A DNA stretch of 27,030 nucleotides from Candidatus Aenigmarchaeota archaeon CG_4_9_14_3_um_filter_37_18 (GCA_002789635.1 PFTQ01000038.1:1-27030); one strand, 5' to 3'. Numbered from the stretch's first letter, positions 1-7,426 are shown. Translations and numbers: made by a program. Notes: generated by a model from the sequence alone, not told the origin.

Positions 1-1176
1 TTCCAAGAAAGTGAAAAAATAACTGTTAACCAGGATTTCTATTTATCATCAAATGTTATTGATGTGGCGGATGCAGGATCTGACAACGGCAAGTCTGCAA
101 TATTCAAGGTTGGCAAGTCTGGAAATCAAGGGAGATATGCTTATGTTGGATTATTCTATAAAGGGTCTCTGTCAGATTTGACTATGGACGGGGATCAAAT
201 CCTGAACAGGACATTTTTCTGGGTTTACTGCGGGGATCAATGCTTAGCCGACCCTAATAAAAACTTCCCGCCAGTTGCAGTCCTTGAAATAACACCCAAT
301 TCAATAGCTTATGTCAACCAAATCGTGAATTATGACGCTTCAAAGTCTTATGACCCTGAAGGGAAAGCTTTGACTTATTACTGGGATTTTGGGGACAACA
401 TCAATTCAGGCTGGATATCAAACCCGATAATTACACATACTTACAGTACCTCAGGAACATATACTGTGGAATTGAAAGTGAGCGACGGCGAGCTTCATTC
501 AAAACCTGCAACAGCAGCCCTGAAAATAAAGCCAACCATTCAGAACGCAGTTGCATTTGTGTGCGCAGATGATTCATGCGATGATGATACTGAACAGGAT
601 TTAATCCTTTACTTGAGAAGCAGCGGCTTCTATGTGGCTGGAAAATCAGAAGGCAGTTGGACATTCAAAGACTTGGGTGATTATGATTTAATGGTCTGCT
701 CTGATGCCTTATCAGGATGCAACATACACTCATGGTCTGCTGTTTATGACAAGCATGTTAATGACGGCATGGGTTTTTTGGAAATATCAGATTACAAGTA
801 TTTGAGGGCTGCGAATAGATTCGGCTATATTAACTGGTGGATTGGGTATGAGACTGCTTCAGACCAGATAAAAATCTTAAGCAATGATGACATAACAAAA
901 GGCTACAGCGGGCTGGTAAAAATTTCAAATAAGAAGTCCCAATTATTCGGGCTTTTCCAGAAGAATATCAAATCTGGGTTAGATCTAGCAGATGTTGAAA
1001 ACAAGGACGCATCAGCGATGTTCAAAGTTCTGCCAGCAGAAAACAGGGGAAGATACGCGTTCATCGGCTGGTTCTATAAGAGATCCACTTCAGACCTGAC
1101 AGAAGCCGGAAAAACAATGCTTCTAAGGAATGTAAGATGGGTTGAGTGCGGGAAAGTTGATGGATGCATTCAGTGA
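1..1176 (+). CDS. Partial secreted/surface protein with a PKD domain between two copies of a repeated domain
   Basis: The reading frame is open from the first base, so the start lies upstream of the window; 391 codons are visible and a TGA ends the gene. An Ig-like PKD domain lies at roughly visible residues 85-180, with the typical WDFGD core and a YTVELKVSDG-like last strand. Before it is the end of a domain (GRYAYVGLFYK...SDLT), and after it a complete copy of the same domain ends with GRYAFIGWFYK...SDLT, so the protein is built from alternating repeats. The repeated domain has alternating hydrophobic strands (NAVAFVCADD, LGDYDLMVCSD) reminiscent of ThuA/glutamine-amidotransferase-like flavodoxin folds, and a similar one begins the protein at 7423-9957. 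No membrane anchor is visible at the C-terminus. PKD domains are common in archaeal surface proteins and mediate adhesion or scaffolding. The specific role is unknown. Confidence 0.85.
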   Translation, partial: FQESEKITVNQDFYLSSNVIDVADAGSDNGKSAIFKVGKSGNQGRYAYVGLFYKGSLSDLTMDGDQILNRTFFWVYCGDQCLADPNKNFPPVAVLEITPNSIAYVNQIVNYDASKSYDPEGKALTYYWDFGDNINSGWISNPIITHTYSTSGTYTVELKVSDGELHSKPATAALKIKPTIQNAVAFVCADDSCDDDTEQDLILYLRSSGFYVAGKSEGSWTFKDLGDYDLMVCSDALSGCNIHSWSAVYDKHVNDGMGFLEISDYKYLRAANRFGYINWWIGYETASDQIKILSNDDITKGYSGLVKISNKKSQLFGLFQKNIKSGLDLADVENKDASAMFKVLPAENRGRYAFIGWFYKRSTSDLTEAGKTMLLRNVRWVECGKVDGCIQ

Positions 1177-1209
1177 TAGATGGTTTTTTGACCAGATACT
1201 TAGTCTATC
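1175..1209 (+). terminator. Possible hairpin at the 3' end of the PKD gene
   Basis: GATAGA at 1175-1180 pairs with TCTATC at 1204-1209, with a smaller TGGT/ACCA stem inside around a T-run. It overlaps the stop codon of the preceding gene. T-runs lie in the loop rather than after the stem, so a termination role is only a guess. Confidence 0.25.
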
Positions 1210-1271
1210 TAAAAAATACCCTTAATTTCGTATTCAACAATATTTATTAATTCACTGGGCAATTTTATATT

Positions 1272-1646
1272 ATGAAGAAAGCCGACATTTGGGATATTGT
1301 TGCATATACTGCTATTGTTCTTGCTTTTATTTGGTTTATATTAAAAGCCATTGGCATAATAAAAACATCTTTATGGCTCGAGCTTCTGCCGCTCCCATTA
1401 GGTTTTGCTTTAATGGCAGCATTGTATGTTAAGGCAGACAAAACTTATGATTTAGTTGAGCCAGCTGAATATAGAAAAATAACATTAAAGCAGGCAATGA
1501 AAGAAATAGAAAAATACGCTGCTCATAAAAGAGAATCTTTTTGGATGGAAGATATAATTAAAGACCTTAGAATTGAGCCTAAAACAGTTCTTGACGCTGT
1601 GCAAAAACTTGAAAAAGAAAAGAAAATTAAGCCTTTTGGAAAGTGA
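1272..1646 (+). CDS. Small two-helix membrane protein with a C-terminal winged-helix-like tail
   Basis: The 124-residue product has two hydrophobic segments near residues 8-28 and 33-52, followed by a soluble, charged C-terminal half (about residues 60-124). The end of that half reads like a small winged-helix module: WMEDIIKDLRIEPKTVLDA resembles a recognition helix, followed by a basic LEKEKKIKPFGK tail. Family unknown. ATG is used, with an AT-rich TTTATATT block just before it. The gene stands alone, 95 bp after the PKD gene. It could be a membrane-tethered regulator, but that is inference from shape only. Confidence 0.7.
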   Translation: MKKADIWDIVAYTAIVLAFIWFILKAIGIIKTSLWLELLPLPLGFALMAALYVKADKTYDLVEPAEYRKITLKQAMKEIEKYAAHKRESFWMEDIIKDLRIEPKTVLDAVQKLEKEKKIKPFGK

Positions 1647-1885
1647 TTCAATTGGAAAAAATATACAAGTCTGGTATATTTTATGCGGAAAAAAATAATA
1701 CTCTGTGCAGAAAACATTAAGGTCGAAAAGAAAAAGATCCAAAGGCATCAAGGCCATCGAGGTGAAATGGCTGTAGGCAATGATTCTGCTGAAGCATGGA
1801 TTGACAGAGAATATACGTCTTCTAGGTCAGTCCCGCTGATTAGCAGCTGATTTCTTTTACCTTTCAAGAAAGTTCGCTTCGCTCA
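1647..1885. other. Intergenic stretch with decayed coding-like fragments
   Basis: No convincing complete gene is present. On the plus strand a TTG-started frame (1652-1720) reads like a 22-residue peptide, and an ATG at 1683 opens a 55-codon frame ending at 1850 (MRKKIILCAENIK...), partly overlapping it in another frame. Neither has a good ribosome site. They look like fragments of a broken gene or chance frames. The segment GTTCGCTTCGCTCAC at about 1871-1885 is a low-complexity motif just beyond the following minus-strand gene. Confidence 0.3.
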
Positions 1886-2143
1886 CTAATTCCTGATATC
1901 TTTCTTTAATCTTGGTTTATCTGGAAAGAAGACTAACAAACCTTTCCCTTTTATTTTGCCATGCCATTCAATCACATCCACTTTCCCAATATCATACAGT
2001 TCATATCTCTTATCAACATTAGAGTCATCATCAAGGTAAATTTTAGACTTCCTGTATTCCTTACTTTTGGTTCTTGTCCTATGCAAAACGACCTTTCCCA
2101 CCTTCAGAAGTTTGTCCTCAAAATGTTTAAATGTGAAAGTCAT
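1886..2143 (-). CDS. Hypothetical 85-residue basic protein
   Basis: Family not recognised. The protein is soluble, lysine-rich and without membrane segments; its middle (KSKIYLDDDSNVDKRYELY) and end (GKGLLVFFPDKP) alternate hydrophobic and charged residues as in a small beta-rich domain. It starts with ATG (MTFTFKHFED). The minus strand just upstream has an AT-rich promoter-like stretch containing a GTGATATAT sequence. A 78-residue frame on the opposite strand overlaps it and looks like a shadow. It lies between decayed sequence and a toxin-antitoxin-like pair, so it may belong to the same accessory patch. Coding status is moderately likely. Confidence 0.5.
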   Translation of the reverse strand: MTFTFKHFEDKLLKVGKVVLHRTRTKSKEYRKSKIYLDDDSNVDKRYELYDIGKVDVIEWHGKIKGKGLLVFFPDKPRLKKDIRN

Positions 2144-2330
2144 AATATATCACAGAATTTAGAGTTATTAAATTTGTGGCTACAATTTTTCATATAGTTG
2201 ACTATTATATTACTGCTCAAAGTTTTTCTCATCATTTTTGAGTTCATGACAAAATTCCATGGGAAACGTAGCTATACTTTATACACTATAAAAAAAGCTA
2301 TGAAATTCTATTCATAATATTTTGTTTTAA

Positions 2331-2546
2331 TCAAGAGACAGCTCTTAATGGCAATTTTACATTGACATTTGACAAATTCTTAATAGGGATTTTTTTAGTC
2401 ACATTTAGCATTTCTATGCCTAGCAACCCCCCTTTTTTATCTAAATCTATTATCGTATCTTCATCTATTTTCTTATTTTTAGCGAATTTACCTTCTTGAA
2501 ATTTAATATATAATGCATCAGCCTTCAAATCCAAACTTATTTCCAT
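2331..2546 (-). CDS. DUF2283 family small protein (antitoxin-like partner), pair 1
   Basis: The 71-residue product from ATG 2546 has the DUF2283 pattern: an N-terminal strand with D-A-L-Y-I-K-F, a central IDLDKKGGLLGIEMLN and a short C-terminal tail. An in-frame GTG nine bases upstream is part of a GGGGTGA ribosome site, so the ATG five bases after that site is the better start. It begins one base after the stop of the DUF4258 gene, so the two are almost certainly co-translated. DUF2283 genes are often found beside DUF4258 genes in archaea and bacteria; an antitoxin role is inferred from that pairing, not shown. A homologous pair lies on the other strand at 2999-3398. Confidence 0.8.
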   Translation of the reverse strand: MEISLDLKADALYIKFQEGKFAKNKKIDEDTIIDLDKKGGLLGIEMLNVTKKIPIKNLSNVNVKLPLRAVS

Positions 2547-2547
2547 T

Positions 2548-2766
2548 TTATTCACCCCAGTATACGGTCACAACCACAATTTCATTATTCTCTTCAGCGT
2601 ATATAACACTGATTTTATCACTATTTATCTTTTTGATTGCTTGTTTTTTCCCATTTTTTACATCAATTGTTTTGTCTGGGTTATTTATAGCCTTTCTAAC
2701 CCATTCCTTTTTAATAAATCTACAGCTTATTCTTTCTTCTGCATGGGTTGTGTATTTTATTTTCAT
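2548..2766 (-). CDS. DUF4258 family small protein (RelE-like, putative toxin), pair 1
   Basis: The 72-residue product matches DUF4258 from end to end: MKIKYTTHAEERI at the N-terminus with the usual Y-x3-HA-x2-R pattern, then a helix, a PDKTIDVKNGKK turn and two final strands ending in IVVVTVYWGE. DUF4258 proteins are thought to share the RelE/ParE-like fold. The DUF2283 partner follows at once, giving the short two-gene unit typical of toxin-antitoxin systems. Whether it cleaves RNA or is active at all cannot be judged from sequence. The gene runs divergently from the second DUF4258-DUF2283 pair. Confidence 0.8.
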   Translation of the reverse strand: MKIKYTTHAEERISCRFIKKEWVRKAINNPDKTIDVKNGKKQAIKKINSDKISVIYAEENNEIVVVTVYWGE

Positions 2767-2851
2767 TTATAATTTATTGATTTTTGAAAAATATATCTGT
2801 AGTCCTGATGGAAAATTCATAAAATTGTATGGCATTTTATTCAATGCTAAC

Positions 2852-2910
2852 TCTATCCCAAAAGCATTCTTGAATTTCTGTATTCTTCTGAATTCATTTA
2901 TCTGGCTCAA
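2852..2910. repeat. 59-bp perfect direct repeat, copy 1 (gene-end fragment)
   Basis: Identical base for base to 3399-3457. In copy 2 this sequence is the 3' end of the minus-strand winged-helix gene; here it is an orphan fragment that, read on the minus strand, still encodes LSQINEFRRIQKFKNAFGI. The repeats bracket a 488-bp segment carrying the second DUF4258-DUF2283 pair. Confidence 0.9.
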
Positions 2911-2998
2911 AACTTTTCGATTTTTGTGAAAATCAATTCAGGACGTCAATTATTTTAGCACAAAAGTTGGAATAAAAATTGATGAAATCAGAGAAAGA

Positions 2999-3199
2999 AT
3001 GCAAAAGTATCAGGTCACAGAGGCTTTGTTAAAGAAAACCCTAGAAAAACCAAATATGGTAGTTGGCGGCTACGGAAATAGAAAAATATATCATAAGAAA
3101 CTTGACGGCTATGTCTTGAGGGTAATAACCGAAGAAGAGAAAAGCATAAGAGTTGTGGTAACAGTATATATAGCAAGGAGTGGTAGATATGGAATATAA
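2999..3199 (+). CDS. DUF4258 family small protein, pair 2, apparently lacking its normal N-terminus
   Basis: The 66-residue product carries the middle and end of DUF4258 (EKPNMVVGGYGNRKIYHKK, then a VVVTVYIA strand as in pair 1). The first ATG falls inside the domain: the upstream in-frame codons, open back to 2930, read ...KIDEIRER and align with the EERI stretch of pair 1, but contain no ATG, GTG or TTG. The usual N-terminal strand and HA motif are missing. The gene may be 5'-truncated by the rearrangement that left the 59-bp repeat at 2852-2910, or may start at a rare codon. Its stop overlaps the start of the DUF2283 partner. Confidence 0.65.
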   Translation: MQKYQVTEALLKKTLEKPNMVVGGYGNRKIYHKKLDGYVLRVITEEEKSIRVVVTVYIARSGRYGI

Positions 3200-3398
3200 A
3201 TACGATTTTCAAACTGATATTTTATTAATCACTTTAAGCAAAGACAAGCCAGATTTTGGGGAACAGGCGGGAAATATAATCACTCATTACAACAAGAAAG
3301 GCAAGCCGATAGAGATAGAGATAATGGATGCGAGCAAAACCAGCATTAAAATAATGGAAACAATCCTAGAAGCCAAGAGAAATGCGATTCCTCTTTAG
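3189..3398 (+). CDS. DUF2283 family small protein, pair 2
   Basis: The 69-residue product starts MEYKYDFQTDILLITL, the DUF2283 opening strand, followed by NKKGKPIEIEIMDASK, which corresponds to DKKGGLLGIEMLNVTK in pair 1. The ATG at 3189 has an AAGGAG ribosome site nine bases upstream, and the GTG at 3180 is too close to that site. The gene overlaps the DUF4258 stop by 11 bp, implying coupling. It ends exactly where the second copy of the 59-bp repeat begins. Antitoxin function is inferred from the pairing only. The two DUF2283 proteins are clearly diverged, so this is not a recent local duplication. Confidence 0.8.
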   Translation: MEYKYDFQTDILLITLSKDKPDFGEQAGNIITHYNKKGKPIEIEIMDASKTSIKIMETILEAKRNAIPL

Positions 3399-3673
3399 TC
3401 TATCCCAAAAGCATTCTTGAATTTCTGTATTCTTCTGAATTCATTTATCTGGCTCAAGCCTTCCTTGGTTATTTCATAAAATATTCTCTTGTCGTCGCCG
3501 ATCCTTCTAATAAAATCCTTCGATATCAGGAAGTCTAGATTCTCTTTCAACACCCCATGGGAAAGATTAGCGCCATACAATATATGGGTAGGCTTAACCT
3601 TGCCCCCTTTACTCTGGATTAAAAACATTATATCCATTATCACTTCAAGCCTAGACCTTCTCTTTACCACCAT
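3395..3673 (-). CDS. Winged-helix DNA-binding protein (HTH_45-like)
   Basis: The 92-residue product is basic at its N-terminus (MVVKRRSRLE) and has a compact winged helix: helices at about residues 9-23 and 28-36, a recognition helix around LKENLDFLISKDFI, and a wing DDKRIFYEITKEG, then a C-terminal helix. This matches small archaeal HTH_45-type regulators. The ATG sits inside the end of the upstream membrane-protein gene (23-bp overlap) with GGGTGA just before it, so the two are translated together. That suggests the membrane protein may sense or anchor and this protein bind DNA. The last 59 bases of coding sequence are duplicated at 2852-2910. Confidence 0.8.
   Translation of the reverse strand: MVVKRRSRLEVIMDIMFLIQSKGGKVKPTHILYGANLSHGVLKENLDFLISKDFIRRIGDDKRIFYEITKEGLSQINEFRRIQKFKNAFGID
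3399..3457. repeat. 59-bp perfect direct repeat, copy 2 (in place within the winged-helix gene)
   Basis: Identical to 2852-2910. This copy forms the last codons of the minus-strand winged-helix gene, so it is the likely original and copy 1 the duplicate. The bases immediately outside differ between copies on both sides. Confidence 0.9.
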
Positions 3674-4298
3674 AATTCACCCGGATGAGCATAAGCAATA
3701 ATGAAAGGAAGCCTAGTATCAGTATGCTATTTGCTAATACAAAGTTGATTACGCTGAATGATGCCAGAAGCAAAAGCAGATGGAACATTGCCAGTGAAAG
3801 GAAAGCAAACATCACAAGATAAGAGTCTAAATTCTTTTTCTTGAGGGAATTGATTATTGTTTGGATTAAAACCAGTGAAATAATCCCTACAGAAACAGAA
3901 TGAAATTTCACAGAGCTGGCATACCAGAGCGGGACAAATATCACGAAGTTTTTCGATTTAAAGCCCTTCGGAATATACATGAGCAGAAACAAAAAGTAAG
4001 CGGCAGTAGACAGGAAATAGTAAGCCGAGAACCCGATGTAATTCACATAATTGATGCTGAGGCCGCCTTGATAATTGAATCCAAAATATATGTATAAACT
4101 AGGGAGAGCTAGCATAACAAAACCCAAACCCAGCAACAGAAAGCCAAACATCAGAAAAATAACCTTTTTTTTCGGATCAATTTTATAAGCCTTATATGAG
4201 AAAAGCACAGCCAGAAAACAAATCACTGATGACAGTAAATAAATAACAGAAGTTATCCCATAAAACCAAAGCGGAATTCTTGCATCTATCATTTGCAT
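3651..4298 (-). CDS. Polytopic membrane protein, six or seven helices
   Basis: The 215-residue product is almost entirely hydrophobic, with helices at about residues 12-35, 45-73, 82-109, 118-146, 158-180 and 183-207, joined by short basic loops (YKIDPKKK, PKGFKSK, NSLKKK). Family not identified. ATG start; a second in-frame ATG follows two codons later. The gene overlaps the winged-helix gene downstream by 23 bp. Archaea often pair such membrane proteins with small HTH genes, so a signal-sensing or sequestration role is plausible but unproven. Confidence 0.8.
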   Translation of the reverse strand: MQMIDARIPLWFYGITSVIYLLSSVICFLAVLFSYKAYKIDPKKKVIFLMFGFLLLGLGFVMLALPSLYIYFGFNYQGGLSINYVNYIGFSAYYFLSTAAYFLFLLMYIPKGFKSKNFVIFVPLWYASSVKFHSVSVGIISLVLIQTIINSLKKKNLDSYLVMFAFLSLAMFHLLLLLASFSVINFVLANSILILGFLSLLLMLIRVNYGGKEKV

Positions 4299-4429
4299 TC
4301 ACAACAATTTTATTTTCAGCAGTGATATTTAATCTGGATTTCAAATCTAGATTCCCTTTTCACAAAGAAGATATTATATGCAAACCTATTAAATGTTAAC
4401 GGATGAGGGAAGGAAAGCTAGGCGATTAA

Positions 4430-4561
4430 AAGCCTCCAATCAAAACAAGTTTCGATGACGAAAACGAGAAACTTTTTGATTTTTTTTGTGCAATTCAGCA
4501 TGATGTAGAAAAAAATTATATCCCCGATAGAGAAAAAGCCATTGTAAATTTAAATGTTTAA
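4430..4561 (+). pseudogene. Start-less coding-like frame, probable gene remnant
   Basis: A 43-codon frame follows an in-frame TAA and ends with TAA at 4559-4561. It reads like real protein (FDDENEKLFDFFCAIQHDVE... then PDREKAIVNLNV) but contains no ATG, GTG or TTG start. It sits in the otherwise gene-free 4299-4591 interval before a surface-protein gene. Best read as the tail of a decayed gene. Family not recognised. Confidence 0.35.
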
Positions 4562-4591
4562 CTATCAAAAAGTAATAAATTAAGTGATCAG

Positions 4592-6472
4592 ATGAAGAAA
4601 ATTATCTTTGCATTAGCAATTCTCGTTTTAAGTTTTCAAATAGTAAATGCATGCTCTAACCCAATTCTATACAATGAATTTGACGTTCCAATATCATCAT
4701 ATGGGTCTGGATACCTGACTATTGATGGAGATGACTATCCATCAGGCTCAACAAAAATCAATTATGATCTGCAGGTAAAGAACACAAATAATCAACCCTT
4801 GTCATTCAACCTGACACCAGATGCTTCCCTAGCAAGTTATGTTGATCAATTAACTGTTGAGTTGAACCCATCAGAAACTAAGAGCGTCAGGTTAAGCGTT
4901 TATATAACATCTACAAAACAAGGCACCCTGATGATAACAGGCCAATGCCAAGACGGCATGCCAATGCCTGAGGGGGCATTAGGAGTTAAAATATACGCTG
5001 CAGGCGACAATACAGGAGGGCAGACAGGATCCTGCAAAGGCAATGTTCTTTCATGCGGGATTTACCCGGACTGCCAAGACCTGACAAGCATGAATGGATG
5101 TTATGACGGCTACTACAGGAATTATTTCTGCACTGCTAACACTGTCCAATACTCTCAGTCATGCACATCAACCTGTTGCAAAAATCTTTTAGGGCCAAAT
5201 GGCTATTGCTCTGGCACTGTTTGCAGGACATCCGGAAACAATCCGCCAGTTATTGATTATTACATTCCAACCAATCTTAATCCAACTGTCCAAGAGAACG
5301 GAAAAATAGAATTCAACCAAACAAGCTCTGATCCAGAGGGAGATACATTATCATACAAATGGCTATTGAATGGGACAGAAAAATCCACATCCCAGAATTG
5401 GACATACGTTCCTGGCTCGGATTCAAAAGGAGTTTACAATGTTACCTTTTCAGTAACCGATGGCACATATTCAGTTTCAAAGGAATGGAAATTAACAGTC
5501 CAGCAGCAAACAGCTGCAGATAATGGCCAATCATGCGCTCAAAACAGTGAATGCCAATCCGGTTATTGCGTTCATAGTGTTTGCAGATCATCCAGCACTT
5601 ACTGCGGCGACAACTATTGCGACTCGGGGGAAGGCTGCAGCTCCTGCTCAAATGATTGCGGGCAATGCAGTTCAGGTAGTGGGTCAAGCGGTGGCGGATC
5701 AGGAAGTTCAGGAGGCTCAGGCGGCGGATCATTCGGAGGCTCAGGAGGTTCATCATCAAAGTCAACAGGCTTTTACGGCTTCCCGGCATTTGTCCAGGCA
5801 GAATCTGGCAATGAAACTAGTATTGAAGGGAATTTTTACAGCAAATACATAAGCGACCAAACAAATGTTGAATTTAAGATATTAGGAATAGACAACAATT
5901 GGGTTAAAGTCACGCCGTCATCCCTTGATAAAATAAGCTATGACGAGGAAGTTGCGATTAAAATCACATTCAATGTCCCTCAAGGAATAAAATCAGATGA
6001 TTATCCATTCAAGATCTCAACAAAAATCGGATCAATAAACTATGATAAAACAATCACCCTTGTTGTAAAGGCAGCTCAAACACCAGCCACAATCCCAACA
6101 ACAACTACATTAGAAAATCAAACAAACCTCGAAGGGCAGCCAGAAGGCAAATCACCAGCAACAGGTCTGTTTGCAGGGGCGGTTAACTTTGCGAAAGGCT
6201 TCTGGTATGTAGCCTTAATTCCGATTGTTATTGTAGCAGGATGGAAGTTCTCTGGGATATCATTTGTAAGGCAAAATGGAAATTACATTGAAACAGAAGA
6301 TATTCCTTTAGACAACTCTGAAGAAATCGAAAGATATGTAGAAGTCAAGCAGCCTGAGCAAAAAATTGAGCAGCCAAAACCTGAAAAGAAAAAAGACCAG
6401 GCATTAGAAAAAGCAAAGCTGAAAGTGGCTGAAGAGATGAGAAAAAAAGCAATGAGCATGGATAAGAGATAA
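4592..6472 (+). CDS. Large secreted, membrane-anchored surface protein, cysteine-rich with GKSPxTG motif
   Basis: The 626-residue product has a signal peptide (MKKIIFALAILVLSFQIVNA then Cys21, possibly a lipobox). After that come an Ig-like domain (about 25-135), a cysteine-rich patch (about 150-210), a PKD/cadherin-like domain (about 220-305), a second cysteine-rich patch with CGDNYCDSGEGCSSC, and a long Gly/Ser linker. A further Ig-like domain follows (about 405-500; its ITFNVP...YPF strands match one in the 7423-9957 protein), then a Thr-rich stretch, the motif GKSPATG, a transmembrane helix near 540-560 and a charged cytoplasmic tail of about 65 residues. GTGATC just before the ATG is a good ribosome site. 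Probably a surface adhesin or scaffold; no catalytic motif seen. Confidence 0.85.
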   Translation: MKKIIFALAILVLSFQIVNACSNPILYNEFDVPISSYGSGYLTIDGDDYPSGSTKINYDLQVKNTNNQPLSFNLTPDASLASYVDQLTVELNPSETKSVRLSVYITSTKQGTLMITGQCQDGMPMPEGALGVKIYAAGDNTGGQTGSCKGNVLSCGIYPDCQDLTSMNGCYDGYYRNYFCTANTVQYSQSCTSTCCKNLLGPNGYCSGTVCRTSGNNPPVIDYYIPTNLNPTVQENGKIEFNQTSSDPEGDTLSYKWLLNGTEKSTSQNWTYVPGSDSKGVYNVTFSVTDGTYSVSKEWKLTVQQQTAADNGQSCAQNSECQSGYCVHSVCRSSSTYCGDNYCDSGEGCSSCSNDCGQCSSGSGSSGGGSGSSGGSGGGSFGGSGGSSSKSTGFYGFPAFVQAESGNETSIEGNFYSKYISDQTNVEFKILGIDNNWVKVTPSSLDKISYDEEVAIKITFNVPQGIKSDDYPFKISTKIGSINYDKTITLVVKAAQTPATIPTTTTLENQTNLEGQPEGKSPATGLFAGAVNFAKGFWYVALIPIVIVAGWKFSGISFVRQNGNYIETEDIPLDNSEEIERYVEVKQPEQKIEQPKPEKKKDQALEKAKLKVAEEMRKKAMSMDKR

Positions 6473-6493
6473 TAATGAATTGGAGGTAATAGA

Positions 6494-6730
6494 ATGAACG
6501 GAAATGACTTTTCAAATATTTTAGAAACTATTTATCGAGAATTTGAAAGAAAGCTTTCAGCAGGAGAACAAGAAATAACCGCAATTTTTTCTCAATCAAT
6601 TCTTGGTTTATCCAGAACAATGATTGAATCATATTTAGAGGGAAGAGGCTATAGATTCGAAAGCTGTACATTAGCCGGTTTAACTGGTGGGGGCACATGC
6701 AGTTTTCATGGTGCGGCTTACTTATCTTAA
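6494..6730 (+). CDS. Hypothetical 78-residue protein
   Basis: Not recognised. An excellent ribosome site, GGAGGT, lies 7 bases before the ATG and the gene begins 21 bp after the large surface-protein gene, so it is probably translated from the same transcript. The first 50 residues look helical and amphipathic (FSNILETIYREFERKL, then SQSILGLSRTMIESYLEG). The end is Gly/Thr/Cys-rich (AGLTGGGTCSFHG). No signal peptide or membrane helix. Its strong ribosome site suggests a well-expressed small protein; function unknown. Confidence 0.65.
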   Translation: MNGNDFSNILETIYREFERKLSAGEQEITAIFSQSILGLSRTMIESYLEGRGYRFESCTLAGLTGGGTCSFHGAAYLS

Positions 6731-6910
6731 ATGAATTATTTTTTTCTAATTCTTTTAAAAAAATTTGTAATCAGGTAGTAAATTCTTTTATTTTTCCCAA
6801 TAAAGCTCTATTTATATTCATTTTCTATTTAAAGGCAAAATAATTGAGATAGACTTAAATCATTATTTCTATAAAGTTCTATCAGGTTTAAATCAAAAAT
6901 TGTGATAGAT

Positions 6911-7426
6911 ATGGATAATAAACTGCAAATTTTTCTAGCATTTTCTATTATTATTTCTCTGCTTTTAATCGGCTCAGCTAACAGCTTTATTGTCTATCTA
7001 AGGCCTCCGAAAATGATCATTTACATGAATGTGACCCCAGGCGAGTATTCATTCGGGGAAGGTGTTGCTGAAGTTAAAAACATGAACAATGAGACGGTGG
7101 GCGTTGAATTTCTGCCTCAAGGCAACCTAACAGGCAATGTTATTTTTGACGGCAATTCTTCATTCGATTTGAGCCCGCAGGAAGGGAGAAATGTTACATT
7201 TAAAGTCAGGCTCAATCAGTCAGGAGTCTATGATGAGATCATGCTTGTAAAATATTCATCATGGAATAATGAGCCGGTTAATCTTCAGTTGGACATGAGA
7301 ATAATAGCAAGCAAAATTGAAGCTGAAGGAGAAAACACTATTTTGAAATATATCATAATTGGTTTTATATGTTTTACCACAGTTATTATAGTATTATTTA
7401 TTTTAAAAAGGGGGGGCAAAAAATGA
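6911..7426 (+). CDS. Membrane-anchored extracellular Ig-like protein
   Basis: The 171-residue product (from ATG 6911; a GTG three codons upstream is less likely, as GTGAT there resembles a ribosome site) has an N-terminal signal segment, IFLAFSIIISLLLIGSANS. A soluble domain of about 110 residues follows with several NxS/T glycosylation-type sites (MNVTPG, NETVG, GNLTG, GNSSF, RNVTF) and beta-strand alternation, then a C-terminal transmembrane helix (about 146-166) and a short basic tail, KRGGKK. This is the layout of a small surface Ig-like protein. Its stop overlaps the next start by four bases (ATGA), so it is coupled to the large protein that follows and may be its partner. Confidence 0.8.
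   Translation: MDNKLQIFLAFSIIISLLLIGSANSFIVYLRPPKMIIYMNVTPGEYSFGEGVAEVKNMNNETVGVEFLPQGNLTGNVIFDGNSSFDLSPQEGRNVTFKVRLNQSGVYDEIMLVKYSSWNNEPVNLQLDMRIIASKIEAEGENTILKYIIIGFICFTTVIIVLFILKRGGKK

Noticed and set aside
1871..1885. GTTCGCTTCGCTCAC low-complexity motif as a repeat element
   Set aside because: Only one copy in the window and no convincing inverted symmetry, so no element can be claimed.
1961..2197. Plus-strand 78-codon frame as a gene
   Set aside because: It lies antisense to the more protein-like 85-residue gene, lacks a ribosome site and has shadow-like composition.
2513..2929. Plus-strand 138-codon hydrophobic frame
   Set aside because: It is the antisense of the DUF4258-DUF2283 pair 1 and of repeat copy 1; those explain the sequence better.
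4449..4472. GTTTC...GAAAC hairpin followed by T-rich sequence as a terminator
   Set aside because: The stem is only five base pairs and falls inside the coding-like remnant frame; no gene ends just before it.
5523..5852. 109-codon alternate frame over the Gly/Ser linker
   Set aside because: A shadow created by the repetitive Gly/Ser codons of the large surface protein.
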